Shown here piece by piece: positions 55,394 to 63,441 of a stretch of DNA of 64,000 nucleotides. This stretch comes from Aestuariimicrobium ganziense (lineage in GTDB: Bacteria > Actinomycetota > Actinomycetes > Propionibacteriales > Propionibacteriaceae). A program made the position numbers and the translations under genes. The stretch is taken from positions 124,001 to 188,000 of the forward strand of contig NZ_JACYIZ010000004.1 of assembly GCF_015352975.1 (NCBI RefSeq). The letters run 5' to 3'. The notes below the pieces were generated by a model. It was not told the origin of the DNA. It worked only from the letters and a program-made list of their open reading frames with translations, and made no database searches. Positions within the stretch are counted from its first letter, which is position 1. Each line of letters starts with the position of its first letter.

Positions 55394-57228
55394 TGGTCGA
55401 CCTCCTCGAGGTCGTCGTCGACGTCGTGGCCGTCGAGGTAGCGCTGGGCCTGCAAGGTGAACAGGTGCGCGTACTCGCCGCCGAGTGCCATCAACTGCTC
55501 GTGGCTGCCCTGCTCGGTGATCCGTCCGCCGTCGAGCACGCAGATCGTCGGCACCGGACGCACCACCGAGAACCGGTGCGAGATCAGCAGCGAGGTCGCC
55601 CGTGAGGCCAGGTCGAGGTAGCTCGACACCAGCCTCGCCTCGGACTCGACGTCCAGGGCCGCCGCCGGTTCGTCGAGGACGAGCAGCCCGGCCCCGACCT
55701 CGGTCGCGCGCAGGGCGCGGGCCAGTCCGATCCGCTGCCACTCGCCGCCGGACAGGTCGGTGCCGCCGGTGAAGGTCTTGTCGAGCACGGTGGCCCAGCC
55801 GCGGGGGAGCCGCTCGACCAGGTCGACCAGGCCAGCCCGGTTCGCCAACGCGTCGAGGGTGTCGTGGGGGTGGTCGTCCCCGCGCATCGAGCCCGACCAC
55901 AGTCGTCCGGTGCCGAGTTCGACGTTGTCACCGGCCGACAGCGGCAGGTGGACGAAGTCCTGGGTGATCGGCGCGATCCGGCGCTGCCAGGCGACCAGCC
56001 CTTCCTCGTCCAAGGTGGCCAGGTCGACCCCGTCGACCAGGATGCGTCCCGAGGTCGGGCGGAACCCTCCGGTGAGCAGCTTGACCAGGGTCGACTTGCC
56101 GGCGCCGTTGACGCCGACCAGCGCGGTGGCTTGGCCGGCGGGCAGGCGCCAGTCGAGGTGCTCGAGGACGAGTCTGTCCTGGCGGGGGTAGTGGAAGCTG
56201 ACGTCCTCGAAGACCACCTCGGGCGCAGGTGCCGAGACGGTGGTGGGCGCGGTACGGCGCCCCTGCTCGATCTCGGCGACCACCGCGGAGTCGGCCGGCG
56301 GAGACAACTCCTCGAGCCAGCCCAGGCGGGTGACCGCGGCGCGCACGGTGGTGAAACCCCAGATGTCGAGCACGCCGAAGGTGATGACCAGCGAGGCGGC
56401 AGTGGTGAACCCGGTGACGTCGAGTCGTCCGGTCTGGGTGAGCTGGGCAGCCCAAGCGAGTGCGGCGACCATCAGCACCACCCGGGCCCCACCGGCAGCC
56501 AGGTGCTGGCCGGAGTAGCCCCAGCGCTTGCGCCACCACGGCCGCAGCGCGATCAGGTAGTTCTCGCGGTAGCGGTCGATCAGGTAGCTGCCGAGGCCGA
56601 AGATCCGCAGTTCCTTGGCGGCCGGGCCGAGCGACTGCTCCAGGGCGTAGCCGGCGTGCCGCTGTGGCTCGGTGTTGTCGCTCCAGACCTCCATCTGGGC
56701 CGAGACCACCTTGGTGATGATCCAGACCTGGGCCACCACCGCCGCGCACAACAACAGCGCGAACGGCCAAGAGAACACCACCCCGAGCGCCACCGTGGTG
56801 CCCGCCAGGCTCAGCAGGCCGCCGGGCAGGTAGGTGACGGCGCTGCCGCAGCCGTTGGAGAACTGCCACATCGACTCGGTGAGCCGCTTCGCGGTACCGG
56901 TCAGTTCGGGTGATTCCGGTGCGGTCAGCGACGGGTCGCGGACGAAGCTGTGGGCGCTGCGCATCCGCAGGTCCTTCTCGGCACGGCGGACGATGAACTC
57001 CCGGGCCATGCTCGAGACCTTCTGCGCGGTCTCGGCGAGCAGCATCACCCCGATCAGCGCGCCTGCCCACCACAGCGAGGTGGCGATCGACGAGCCCGAG
57101 AGCGAGCCGATCGTTCGTCCGAGCAGCAACGGCAGGACGACGGTGGCGGCGGCGTCGGCGACGGTGAGGGTCAGCGCGAGCACGGTGGCCACCGGAGACA
57201 GCCGGAACAGGTGGCGATAGAGCACCAT
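55390..57228 (-). CDS. ABC exporter half-transporter, first subunit
   Basis: 612 residues. Permease domain (5-310), ATPase domain (345-595) with Walker A GVNGAGKST, signature LSGGEWQRIGLA, Walker B LLVLDEPAAALD and SHRFSVVR. An acidic tail DGHDVDDDLEEVDQ ends it. ATG 57228 has AGGAGGCG upstream, a strong site; a 51-codon longer frame is rejected. It is translationally coupled to the second half. Both signature loops read LSGG(E/Q)WQR, a subtype often found in lantibiotic or antibiotic exporter pairs. Confidence 0.88.
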   Translation of the reverse strand: MVLYRHLFRLSPVATVLALTLTVADAAATVVLPLLLGRTIGSLSGSSIATSLWWAGALIGVMLLAETAQKVSSMAREFIVRRAEKDLRMRSAHSFVRDPSLTAPESPELTGTAKRLTESMWQFSNGCGSAVTYLPGGLLSLAGTTVALGVVFSWPFALLLCAAVVAQVWIITKVVSAQMEVWSDNTEPQRHAGYALEQSLGPAAKELRIFGLGSYLIDRYRENYLIALRPWWRKRWGYSGQHLAAGGARVVLMVAALAWAAQLTQTGRLDVTGFTTAASLVITFGVLDIWGFTTVRAAVTRLGWLEELSPPADSAVVAEIEQGRRTAPTTVSAPAPEVVFEDVSFHYPRQDRLVLEHLDWRLPAGQATALVGVNGAGKSTLVKLLTGGFRPTSGRILVDGVDLATLDEEGLVAWQRRIAPITQDFVHLPLSAGDNVELGTGRLWSGSMRGDDHPHDTLDALANRAGLVDLVERLPRGWATVLDKTFTGGTDLSGGEWQRIGLARALRATEVGAGLLVLDEPAAALDVESEARLVSSYLDLASRATSLLISHRFSVVRPVPTICVLDGGRITEQGSHEQLMALGGEYAHLFTLQAQRYLDGHDVDDDLEEVDQ

Positions 57229-57393
57229 CGCGCCTCCTGTGGGGTCGGTCGGGGTTGAGCCCATCGGCCGGGGCTCGGGTGGCTCGGCTCGCGGCGGGGC
57301 CTCGGCCACGCTAGGTGGGGGCCGAGGTGGTGTCAATCGACTTGTCAGCGCTCCACCCCGAGGGGGCGTTCCCCGCACCAAACTCGAGTTCGT

Positions 57394-57409
57394 GCACCAA
57401 CGTTGGTGC
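57394..57409. promoter_or_regulatory. Perfect 16-bp palindrome, candidate operator
   Basis: GCACCAACGTTGGTGC is a perfect palindrome with a central CG, the form used by LacI-family regulators. It lies 43 bp before the start of the aldo/keto reductase gene. No regulator gene is nearby. The rest of the 57229-57452 gap holds nothing else that I recognise. Confidence 0.5.
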
Positions 57410-57452
57410 TCAGACTCCAGTGTGGTGCTCGGGAGGCTGGCACAGTGGCCAC

Positions 57453-58295
57453 ATGACTGCCCCCACCGTTCCCACTGTCACGCTGCTCAACGGACTCAAT
57501 CTGCCCGCGCTCGGCCTGGGCACCGCCTCGATCCTCGGCGACGACGCGGTTGCTGCGGTCAAGGCCGCCATCAGTGCCGGCTACCGCCTGATCGACACCG
57601 CCGAGAACTACAAGAACGAAGAGGCCGTCGGCCAGGGCATCCGCGAGTCCGGCCTGGACCGCGACGAAATCCTGATCACCTCGAAGTTCAACAAGGCCTG
57701 GCACAGCGTCGATGGCGTCCGGCAGGCGTGGCAGGCCAGTTGTGAGCGTCTGGGCGTCGACCACATCGACGTGTTCCTGTGCCATTGGCCCAACCCCGAC
57801 CAGGACCGCTACGTCGAGGCGGTCAAGGGGCTCAAGGCCTTGTTGGACGATGGTTCCATCCGCGCGATCGGAGTCTCGAACTTCAAGCCCACCCACCTGC
57901 AGCGGGTGCTGGACGAGACCGGCATCGTGCCCGACCTGAACCAGATTCAACTCAGCCCCTACGCCAACCGTGCCGACGCACGGGCCTGGGCAGCCGAGCA
58001 CGGCATGGTCACCGAGTCGTGGAGCCCGATCGGCGGACGAGACGGCGCCCTGCGCGGCGACCCGCTGCTGGCCGAGATCGGCGGGCGCCACGGCAAGTCG
58101 GCCGCCCAGGTCGTGCTGCGCTGGCACCACCAGATGGGGCTGGTCGCGATCCCGCGCTCGTCCAACCCGGGCCGGATGGCCGAGAACCTCGACATCTTCG
58201 ACTTCGAGTTGACCGACGATGAGATGGCCCAGGTCACCGGACTCGGCAAGGGCGCCGAGGCCGAGGTCGTCGACTCCGACAACGCCGGCCACTGA
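57453..58295 (+). CDS. Aldo/keto reductase
   Basis: 280 residues, a TIM barrel of the AKR5-like group. The tetrad is present as D48 and Y53 in RLIDTAENYKNE, K78 in LITSKFNK and H111 in LCHWPNPD; the cofactor end is VAIPRSSNPGRMAENL. It reduces a carbonyl with NADPH. Upstream, CACAGT six bases before the ATG resembles rmlA's start region; there is no ribosome site. It is followed after three bases by a Gfo/Idh/MocA gene, so the two probably work on the same sugar, mirroring the fused pair at 48201. Confidence 0.9.
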   Translation: MTAPTVPTVTLLNGLNLPALGLGTASILGDDAVAAVKAAISAGYRLIDTAENYKNEEAVGQGIRESGLDRDEILITSKFNKAWHSVDGVRQAWQASCERLGVDHIDVFLCHWPNPDQDRYVEAVKGLKALLDDGSIRAIGVSNFKPTHLQRVLDETGIVPDLNQIQLSPYANRADARAWAAEHGMVTESWSPIGGRDGALRGDPLLAEIGGRHGKSAAQVVLRWHHQMGLVAIPRSSNPGRMAENLDIFDFELTDDEMAQVTGLGKGAEAEVVDSDNAGH

Positions 58296-58298
58296 GCC

Positions 58299-59321
58299 AT
58301 GAGGTTCGCTGCGGTCGGGCTCGACCACCCGCACGTGTTCGGCCAGACCAGGGGCCTGCTCGAAGCCGGGGCAGAACTCGTGGCCAGTGCCACCCTGGAC
58401 GGCGACTCCCCGGTCGCACGGACCTTCCGTGCACAGGCCCAGGGAGTGCCGGTGCGCGCGGTCGACGAGGTGATCGCCGACCCCGACATCGACCTGGTGG
58501 TGATCGCTGCGGCGCCCGACCAGCGGGCCTCGATCTCGTTGGCGGCACTGCGCGCCGGCAAGCATGTCGTCTCTGACAAGCCCGGATGCATCTCGTTCGA
58601 CGAACTGGACGAGCTGCGTCGAGCGGTCGGCGAGAACAGACGATTCTGGTCGGTCACCTTCTCGGAACGCTTCGAGGTGCCCGCGGTGGCCCGGGCCGGC
58701 GAACTGGTGCGCGAGGGCCGGATCGGACGAGTCGTCCAGACCCTGGGGCTGGGTCCGCACCGCGAGGCGTCACACTTGGCCGGGGGAGGGGGTCGTCCCG
58801 ACTGGTTCTACGACGAGCGCCGCTACGGAGGCATCCTGGTCGACATCGCCAGCCACCAGATCGACCAGTTCCTGTGGTTCACCGGATCGGAGTCCGGTGA
58901 GGTGGTCTCGAGTGCGGTCGGCAACTACGCCCACCCCGAGCACCCGGACTTCCAGGACTTCGGCGAGATGGTGCTCAGCGGCGTCGATGGTGCGCGCGGC
59001 TACATCCGGGTCGACTGGTTCACCCCCGACGGGCTGCCGACCTGGGGTGATGGACGACTTCTCGTGCTGGGCACCGAGGGCTACCTCGAGATCCGCAAGT
59101 ACGTCGACGTGTCCGGAGCCGAGGGCGGCAACCACCTGATCTGGGTGGACGCCGAGGGCGTGCACCGCGAGGACTGCTCGGGACGACCGCTCAGCTATTA
59201 CGCCGACATCGTCCGCGACGTCGCCGAGGGGACGAGGACCGCCGCCTCACAGGAGCACACCTTCGAGGTGTGCCGGCTGGCGCTGGAGGCCCAGCGGGTG
59301 GCGGTGCGGCACCGCGGCTGA
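58299..59321 (+). CDS. Gfo/Idh/MocA-family oxidoreductase
   Basis: 340 residues. FAAVGLDHPHVFGQTRGLLEAG replaces the common GxGxxG with a GLDHPH variant found in one subgroup. HVVSDKPGCISFDEL has DKP at the place of EKP. The C-terminal GGILVDIASHQIDQFLWFTG has the conserved H of the active site. It starts three bases after the preceding gene's stop and would be co-translated. Substrate unknown; inositol or other cyclic or deoxy sugars are usual for the family. Confidence 0.88.
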   Translation: MRFAAVGLDHPHVFGQTRGLLEAGAELVASATLDGDSPVARTFRAQAQGVPVRAVDEVIADPDIDLVVIAAAPDQRASISLAALRAGKHVVSDKPGCISFDELDELRRAVGENRRFWSVTFSERFEVPAVARAGELVREGRIGRVVQTLGLGPHREASHLAGGGGRPDWFYDERRYGGILVDIASHQIDQFLWFTGSESGEVVSSAVGNYAHPEHPDFQDFGEMVLSGVDGARGYIRVDWFTPDGLPTWGDGRLLVLGTEGYLEIRKYVDVSGAEGGNHLIWVDAEGVHREDCSGRPLSYYADIVRDVAEGTRTAASQEHTFEVCRLALEAQRVAVRHRG

Positions 59322-59390
59322 GGGTCGTCCGGGACGAGGGGCAGCGTGATCTTGACACCTCGCGCAGGTGCTCCTACACGATCAGCGTCC

Positions 59391-59603
59391 TCAGTCGGTC
59401 TTGGGCTTTGGCGCCACCAGGAACTGGCTGTTCACACTCACCTGGGTCAGGGGAGACTCGCGCTCATCAATCGGCTCGTCCTCGGGGCCGGGCTTGGGCG
59501 GGGCTCCAGGGGTGACCGGACGCACGGTCTCACCCATCGCCTTGGCCAGTGCCTGGGCGATCGTCCCGCCTGCTGCCGGGGTGAACTTGCGGATCTCAGC
59601 CAT
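59391..59603 (-). CDS. Small hypothetical protein
   Basis: 70 residues starting MAEIRKFTPAAGGTIAQALAK at ATG 59603. The middle is Pro-rich (VTPGAPPKPGPEDEP) and the end is VSVNSQFLVAPKPKTD. No membrane helix, no cysteine, no recognised family. It overlaps the end of the broken GNAT gene by eight bases. Codon use looks coding. It could be a helper peptide or a remnant. Confidence 0.45.
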   Translation of the reverse strand: MAEIRKFTPAAGGTIAQALAKAMGETVRPVTPGAPPKPGPEDEPIDERESPLTQVSVNSQFLVAPKPKTD

Positions 59604-60299
59604 GGCGCCATGGTAGTTCGCCCAGCGGCCGGTCACTTCGGCGCTGCCAGGTGGTGGTGTACGGGGTGAACGAGATCTCGGTCAGGTTCTCTTCGGTGTA
59701 GTTGAACCCGCTCAACCAGATCGGCGGACGACCCAGGTGGTCGACCAGACCCTGCTTGAGGGCCAGCACCTCGACGGCGTCCTGGGCCGACACCTCATCG
59801 ATGGTCAGCGCGGCATGCAGTTCGGCGTCCTCGATCTGCTCGAGCCTGATCACCGAGTCTGCGAGCCGGGCCCCGAAGCCGTTCATGGTCGGCCCCGGGC
59901 GAGGTCACCGTCGTGTGTGTAGGTGGTGATCGTCCACGTGTCGACGGCTGCGAAGTCGGGGTGTGCGGCAGCCGTGCGGAACATCTCGGTGAAGGTCGCG
60001 TCGCGGTCGTCGCCGCGCACTGCGCTGGTGTGCAGCCCGGCCAGCACCCCGCAGTGGTCGCCGTGGAAGGGGTGGAACGGTCCGGTGAAGGTGAGCGCAC
60101 CGACCACGTCGGACCCGTCCAGGGCCACCACGCCGTGCTCGCCCGCCAGTGCCTCAGACAGTGCGGTGCGCACCGCCATCGGATCGGTGGGTGGCTACGC
60201 TGGGTGGGCGGTCAGGGTGTCGGCCTCGACCTCGGCGATCAGGTCGAGCACAGCTGCCATGTGCGACCTGGTGGTGGGACGAACCTCGACGCGAGCCAT
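59596..60299 (-). pseudogene. Degraded GNAT-family acetyltransferase
   Basis: Read from ATG 60299, MARVEVRPTTRSHMAAVLDLI is a normal GNAT start. An in-frame TAG follows HPA at 60197-60195; the same frame resumes with PPTDPMAVRTALSEAL, GVVALDGSDVVGALTF and HTSAVRGDDRDATFTEMF, the acetyl-CoA-binding region of a GNAT subgroup. After YTHDGDLARG the frame stops at 59883 and the expected NGFGARLADSVIRL continues in another frame to 59596. So there is one nonsense change and one frameshift with a likely deletion. Two short proteins from 60179 and 59886 could still be made, but neither would be a full enzyme. Confidence 0.65.
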
Positions 60300-60391
60300 G
60301 TGCGGACTCAACCACACCAGCGGGGTCGCACGAGCGTCGAACGCTGCCCTGAAATGCCGAATCCCGCCCCGGGTGAGGGCGGGATCGGTGC

Positions 60392-60479
60392 TGGCGGAGG
60401 ATACGAGATTCGAACTCGTGAGGGCGTGAACCCAACCCGCTTTCCAAGCGAGCGCCATAGGCCTCTAGGCGAATCCTCC
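60392..60479 (-). tRNA. tRNA-Ser (anticodon GGA)
   Basis: Read on the minus strand it starts GGAGGAT and ends ATCCTCC-G-CCA, giving a 7-bp acceptor stem with encoded CCA. GCTTGGAAAGC contains the anticodon GGA. The long variable arm (GGGTTGGGTTCACGCCCTC) is that of a class II tRNA, and the T loop GAGTTCGAATCTC is standard. Confidence 0.96.
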
Positions 60480-60526
60480 GCAGCGGAGCTTACCGGCTCG
60501 TCAGCGTCACTGGCGAACCCTCGGCG

Positions 60527-61010
60527 TCACCTCGTTCTGGTGCACCAGATCGGGGTGCCACCCACGGTGTTCTGCACGAGGCGAGCCGACAGCCAGGTGC
60601 CGTCACTGGACAGGTACCACAGCTTGTTGCCACCGACGCCCTGGTTCTCGAGCTGGCAGACGATCCTGACCGTGGTGCCCTCGCTGAAGACACCAGCGCT
60701 GGCGTCCCGCGTGCTCGGGGCTCACATGTCGGTTCAGGTCGGCGGTGGTGCGCCCCTGAACGGCCGGCGCGCTGGGGGTGTTGCCGCACGCCTTGATGGA
60801 TGAACTCACCGAACCGAGCCCGGAGCCAGACACCCAGAACGAGAGATTGCCCTCGGTGTCGTACTTGTACCACCGGGAACTGCCATCGGCCCGGGGTCCG
60901 TCGACCTAGCAGGTCAGGGTCACGGTGCGTGTCCTCTGCAGGGTCTGCTCGATGGCCGAGTGGGTGGTCGGTGCCGACCTCACGTTCAGGCCGGGGGCGG
61001 TGACCGTGGC
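60527..61010 (-). pseudogene. Degraded SH3-repeat (SH3b) secreted protein
   Basis: In the minus-strand frame GLNVRSAPTTHSAIEQ is a bacterial SH3 start; it runs to TVTLTC and then a TAG at 60908-60906, followed in frame by VDGPRADGSSRWYKYD, so a CAG to TAG change is likely. A second SH3-like repeat begins TTADLN and loses frame near 60715; the correct continuation, SAGVFSEGTTVRIVCQLEN and LWYLSSDGTWLSARLV, is one frame over, ending at 60527. The two repeats have matching Cys, Trp and Tyr positions. The N-terminal part and signal peptide are missing. Wall-binding or secreted function is lost. Confidence 0.7.
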
Positions 61011-61054
61011 TCGCCCTGGCGTTCGACCACGGCCCACCCTGCTGCTCAGACCGG

Positions 61055-61096
61055 CACGCACCCGGAGACCCTCACCTAGGGGGCTCCGGGTGCGTG
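61055..61096 (-). terminator. Hairpin downstream of the SHOCT genes
   Basis: CACGCACCCGGAG and CTCCGGGTGCGTG are perfect 13-base arms at 61055-61067 and 61084-61096 with a 16-base spacer. It lies just past the end of the minus-strand SHOCT pair. No T run follows, as is common in high-GC terminators. Confidence 0.6.
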
Positions 61097-61122
61097 GCTG
61101 TTGTCCTCAGCTGTGCCGGCAA

Positions 61123-61413
61123 TCAGCGTTCGTTGAGCAGCGAGCTGCGCTCGAGGTAGTCCTCAGGGGTGATCTCCCCGTCGGCCAGCCGCCGTGCCAG
61201 CACTGACTCGGCCGACTCGCGAGGCGGGCTGTCGGCACCTGCGTCGGCACCCACGTCGGGCCGTGCGCCGGCCCAGCGTCCGCAGGGTCCTCTGCCCAGA
61301 CCGCGGTGGGTGTCGCCGGCCGCGACAGGTCGTCCCTCCCAGATCAGGGGACCGAGGCGTCCCTTCATGGCCAGCACGATCAGCAGTACGGCGGCGGTGA
61401 CCAGGATCCACAT
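61123..61413 (-). CDS. SHOCT-domain small membrane protein (copy 1)
   Basis: 96 residues. One N-terminal helix (WILVTAAVLLIVLAM) and a cytoplasmic region with PRESAESVLARRLADGEITPEDYLERSSLL, the SHOCT motif. SHOCT modules are short helices linked with oligomerisation in many bacterial membrane proteins; function not defined. ATG 61413 shares a base with the preceding stop (TGATG). It is a tandem duplicate of the next gene. Confidence 0.85.
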   Translation of the reverse strand: MWILVTAAVLLIVLAMKGRLGPLIWEGRPVAAGDTHRGLGRGPCGRWAGARPDVGADAGADSPPRESAESVLARRLADGEITPEDYLERSSLLNER

Positions 61414-61796
61414 CAGTTGCTCCGTTCGTCGGTCGGCGGCTGCGGACGACGCAGCACCGAGGTGCGTTCCAGATATTCATCGGGGGTGATGTCGCCATTG
61501 GCCAGGCGCATCCTGAGGGTCTCGAAGGCGGTGTCCTCCGGCGGTCGGCTGGCGCCAGTGGCCCAGCCGACTGGGCCCCCACTGTCAGGGCCCTGGCCGG
61601 CAGGCCCGGGTCCGAAGCGCGGGCCGGTGCCGGCAGGTCCGCGTGGGACCCAACGCACGGGTCCGATGCGTCCCCGCACCAGCAGCGCGACGATGCCGGC
61701 CACCAACAGCAGCAGCAGCCCTTGCAGCAGATGGAACCCGCCGAAACCCGGGCCCATGTGGTGCGCCCCTCGCAGGGGCAGTTCGAAGATGGTCAT
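61413..61796 (-). CDS. SHOCT-domain small membrane protein (copy 2)
   Basis: 127 residues from ATG 61796; a GTG 60 nt upstream (61856) is an alternative. A helix (LLLLLVAGIVALLVRG) follows a short Gly/His-rich start, then a Gly/Pro-rich linker (GPAGTGPRFGPGPAGQGP) and the SHOCT motif AFETLRMRLANGDITPDEYLERTSVL. It is first in a two-gene unit. An 18-bp perfect palindrome lies 68 bp upstream and may regulate it. Confidence 0.83.
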   Translation of the reverse strand: MTIFELPLRGAHHMGPGFGGFHLLQGLLLLLVAGIVALLVRGRIGPVRWVPRGPAGTGPRFGPGPAGQGPDSGGPVGWATGASRPPEDTAFETLRMRLANGDITPDEYLERTSVLRRPQPPTDERSN

Positions 61797-61863
61797 GACC
61801 CCAGTCTTCGTTCGCGCCACCTCGCGTTCATCGGCCCGGATGACGATCTTGGCCACCCCAGAT

Positions 61864-61881
61864 CTACGTCAGATGACGTAG
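61864..61881. promoter_or_regulatory. Perfect 18-bp inverted repeat, candidate operator
   Basis: CTACGTCAGATGACGTAG has 8-base perfect arms with a GA centre, placed between the divergent SHOCT pair and the next membrane gene. GATCTACGTCA, eleven bases, is shared with the FNR-box promoter at 2465, so the same or a related regulator may bind here. Confidence 0.55.
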
Positions 61882-61927
61882 GCCACGATGCGCCCCTGCG
61901 ACGACGCGAACACGCACCCTCGCTGCG

Positions 61928-61933
61928 TAGTCT
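61928..61933 (+). promoter_or_regulatory. -10 box of a leaderless promoter (membrane gene at 61941)
   Basis: TAGTCT, then CGGGGGC, then the GTG at 61941. Confidence 0.45.
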
Positions 61934-61940
61934 CGGGGGC

Positions 61941-62492
61941 GTGACCTCGCCGGCTCCTTCGACCCCGCACCGTGGCGTCATGACCGCCACGCGCTGGGTG
62001 GTCGACGCCCTGATCGCCGTCGCGACGGGTTGGGTGATGGTCGTGGTCTGGGTGGGCGCGCACGCGATGGGCTTGGACGGCGCTGGTCGCGACCGCGGGC
62101 CGGGCCGGGTCGACACGTCCGGCATCGACCCGCCGGCCCTGGCCGTGGCGGGAGCACTGCTCGCCGCACTGGCCCTGCTCGGACGACGGTGGCGTCCGAT
62201 CTGGGCCTGGGTGGGGGGCATGGTCGCGATCGCCCTCTACCTGATCGCCGACGGACCTGCCTTCGCGGCCGTGCTGGTGGCGGTGGTGCTGGGCCTGGCC
62301 ATGGTCTGCCGGGGTCCGGTGGCGCGCCCCTCACCCAGCTTGGCGCTGGTCGTTTTCGCCTATGCCGCGGCCGACCCGCTCGACCTCAGGCATAGGGCTG
62401 ATTCGCTACCGGATCACGCGCTCAGGGTTGACCGCGGTCGGGCAGATCGGATGGCGCTGGCAAGGGATGCGCGAGCTCTTCAGCGTCGGTGA
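61941..62492 (+). pseudogene. Small membrane protein truncated by fusion with another gene
   Basis: Starting at GTG 61941 (alternative ATG 61980), four hydrophobic helices fit an actinobacterial integral membrane protein (WVVDALIAVATGWVMVVVW, ALAVAGALLAALALLG, AWVGGMVAIALYLI, VLVAVVLGLAMV). After about PLDLRH, near 62390, the frame becomes basic and unlike a membrane protein because it now reads a VCBS-repeat gene in the wrong phase, ending at 62492. The original 3 prime end is thus replaced. A shortened product may still be made. Confidence 0.55.
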
Positions 62493-62784
62493 CGTGAACG
62501 GCGATGGCCGAAGCGATGTCATGGCGATTCGTGCCGACGGGACCCTCTGGCGTTACACGTCAGCTGCCAACGGCACATTGGCAGCCGGTGTGCAGGTCGG
62601 GCGTGGTTGGGCGCATTACAGTCCGGTGTTCGTCCCAGGCGACCAGAGCAACGATGGTCGTCTCGATCTGATCGGCCGAAACGTGGACGGGACCCTTCGG
62701 CTCTACCCGAGCACCTCGACCGGATGGTTCCAGACACCGCGCGTGGTGATGGCCGACGCCAACAAGTTCCGTCTCATGGCCTGA
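62389..62784 (+). pseudogene. 3 prime fragment of a VCBS/FG-GAP-repeat secreted protein
   Basis: About 130 codons of clear repeat sequence: GDVNGDGRSDVMAIRADGTLWRY, then GDQSNDGRLDLIGRNVDGTLRLY, each with the D-x-N-x-D-G calcium-type loop of FG-GAP repeats. The fragment joins the truncated membrane gene at about 62389 with no start codon of its own. Such repeats end secreted hydrolases or muramidases in this group of bacteria. The N-terminal part must have been deleted. Confidence 0.7.
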
Positions 62785-62796
62785 TGGACGACTGGT

Positions 62797-62820
62797 GGGG
62801 CGCTGAACACGCAGCGCCCC
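62797..62820 (+). terminator. Hairpin after the VCBS fragment
   Basis: GGGGCGCTG and CAGCGCCCC are perfect arms with an AACACG loop, just after the stop at 62784. It separates the relic from the SRP RNA promoter. There is no T run. Confidence 0.55.
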
Positions 62821-62861
62821 ATCAGCCACGCCGCAGTCGCCGACCTTGGCGCGCCGCCCGT

Positions 62862-62890
62862 TTGGGGCACCCGCCGATCGCCACTAGACT
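62862..62890 (+). promoter_or_regulatory. Promoter of the SRP RNA
   Basis: TTGGGG (62862-62867) and TAGACT (62885-62890) are 17 bp apart, giving a start near 62896, at the beginning of the RNA stem. Confidence 0.6.
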
Positions 62891-62895
62891 GGTTG

Positions 62896-62986
62896 GCAAC
62901 CCCCGTGCGGCGGCACCTCACCCAACTCCCCCAGGGTCGGAAGACAGCAAGGGTCAGTGGGCTCTACCGGGTGCGCGGGGGCCTTT
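62896..62986 (+). ncRNA. ffs: Small signal recognition particle RNA (4.5S-type)
   Basis: The ends pair (CCCCCGTGC with GCGCGGGGG) and the centre has the conserved tip: CAGGGTCGGAAGACAGCAAGGGTC, split here as AGGGTCGGAAG and ACAGCAAGGGT, containing the GGAA tetraloop and the symmetric loop that binds Ffh. CCTTTT follows as terminator. Upstream of dnaX, as in many Actinomycetota. Exact ends are predicted from pairing. Confidence 0.93.
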
Positions 62987-63065
62987 TCATGCCCGGATGG
63001 CGACCAGCGCGTCCAAGCACACCGTCGATGATCGACGCCGCTCGCTCGGCGGGCATCCGCTGTGA

Positions 63066-63350
63066 CTCGGCCGCCCTCGCCACCGCCACCCCGTCAACAG
63101 CTGGACCGCCCGCCGCCTGATCGAGGTCGGACGGACTGCACTGAGCTGCTACCTGCTGCCGAACCTGGTCGCAGGGTTCCTGTTCTACGGCTGGGGCCTG
63201 GGTCTGGCTGCCGACCTCGGGCAGTGGCGGGTGCCGGTGGCCATCGCGGGCCCTGTGGTGGTGGCCGTGCTCGTGGTCGCGTTCGCCCACCGGTGGCTTC
63301 GCCGGTTCTCGCTCGGCTTGCTCGAGTGGCTGTGGAAAAGGCCGGGCCGT
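63066..63350 (+). pseudogene. C-terminal relic of a DUF418 membrane protein
   Basis: The frame opens just after a TGA at 63063-63065 and reads NSWTARRLIEVGRTALSCYL, NLVAGFLFYGWGLGL and a final LLEWLWKRPG, the usual end of DUF418 proteins. No start codon or N-terminal helices exist; the DNA upstream runs directly to the SRP RNA terminator. Beyond 63350 the frame is unlike the family. So only about 90 of more than 350 codons remain. Confidence 0.65.
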
Positions 63351-63429
63351 TGTCGCGGCGCGGTGCCTGAGTGTGGCCGGGTCGGGTCGCCGGTCTGGCC
63401 GACGGGTCGAATCTGTCAGGAGGCCTCAC

Positions 63430-63435
63430 TAGAGT
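63430..63435 (+). promoter_or_regulatory. -10 box of a leaderless promoter (dnaX)
   Basis: TAGAGT, then GCCTGT, then the GTG at 63442. There is no ribosome-binding sequence between. Confidence 0.5.
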
Positions 63436-63441
63436 GCCTGT

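Noticed and set aside
60190..60200. Amber stop recoded as an amino acid
   Set aside because: The same gene has another frameshift and its neighbours are also broken; no recoding signal is seen.
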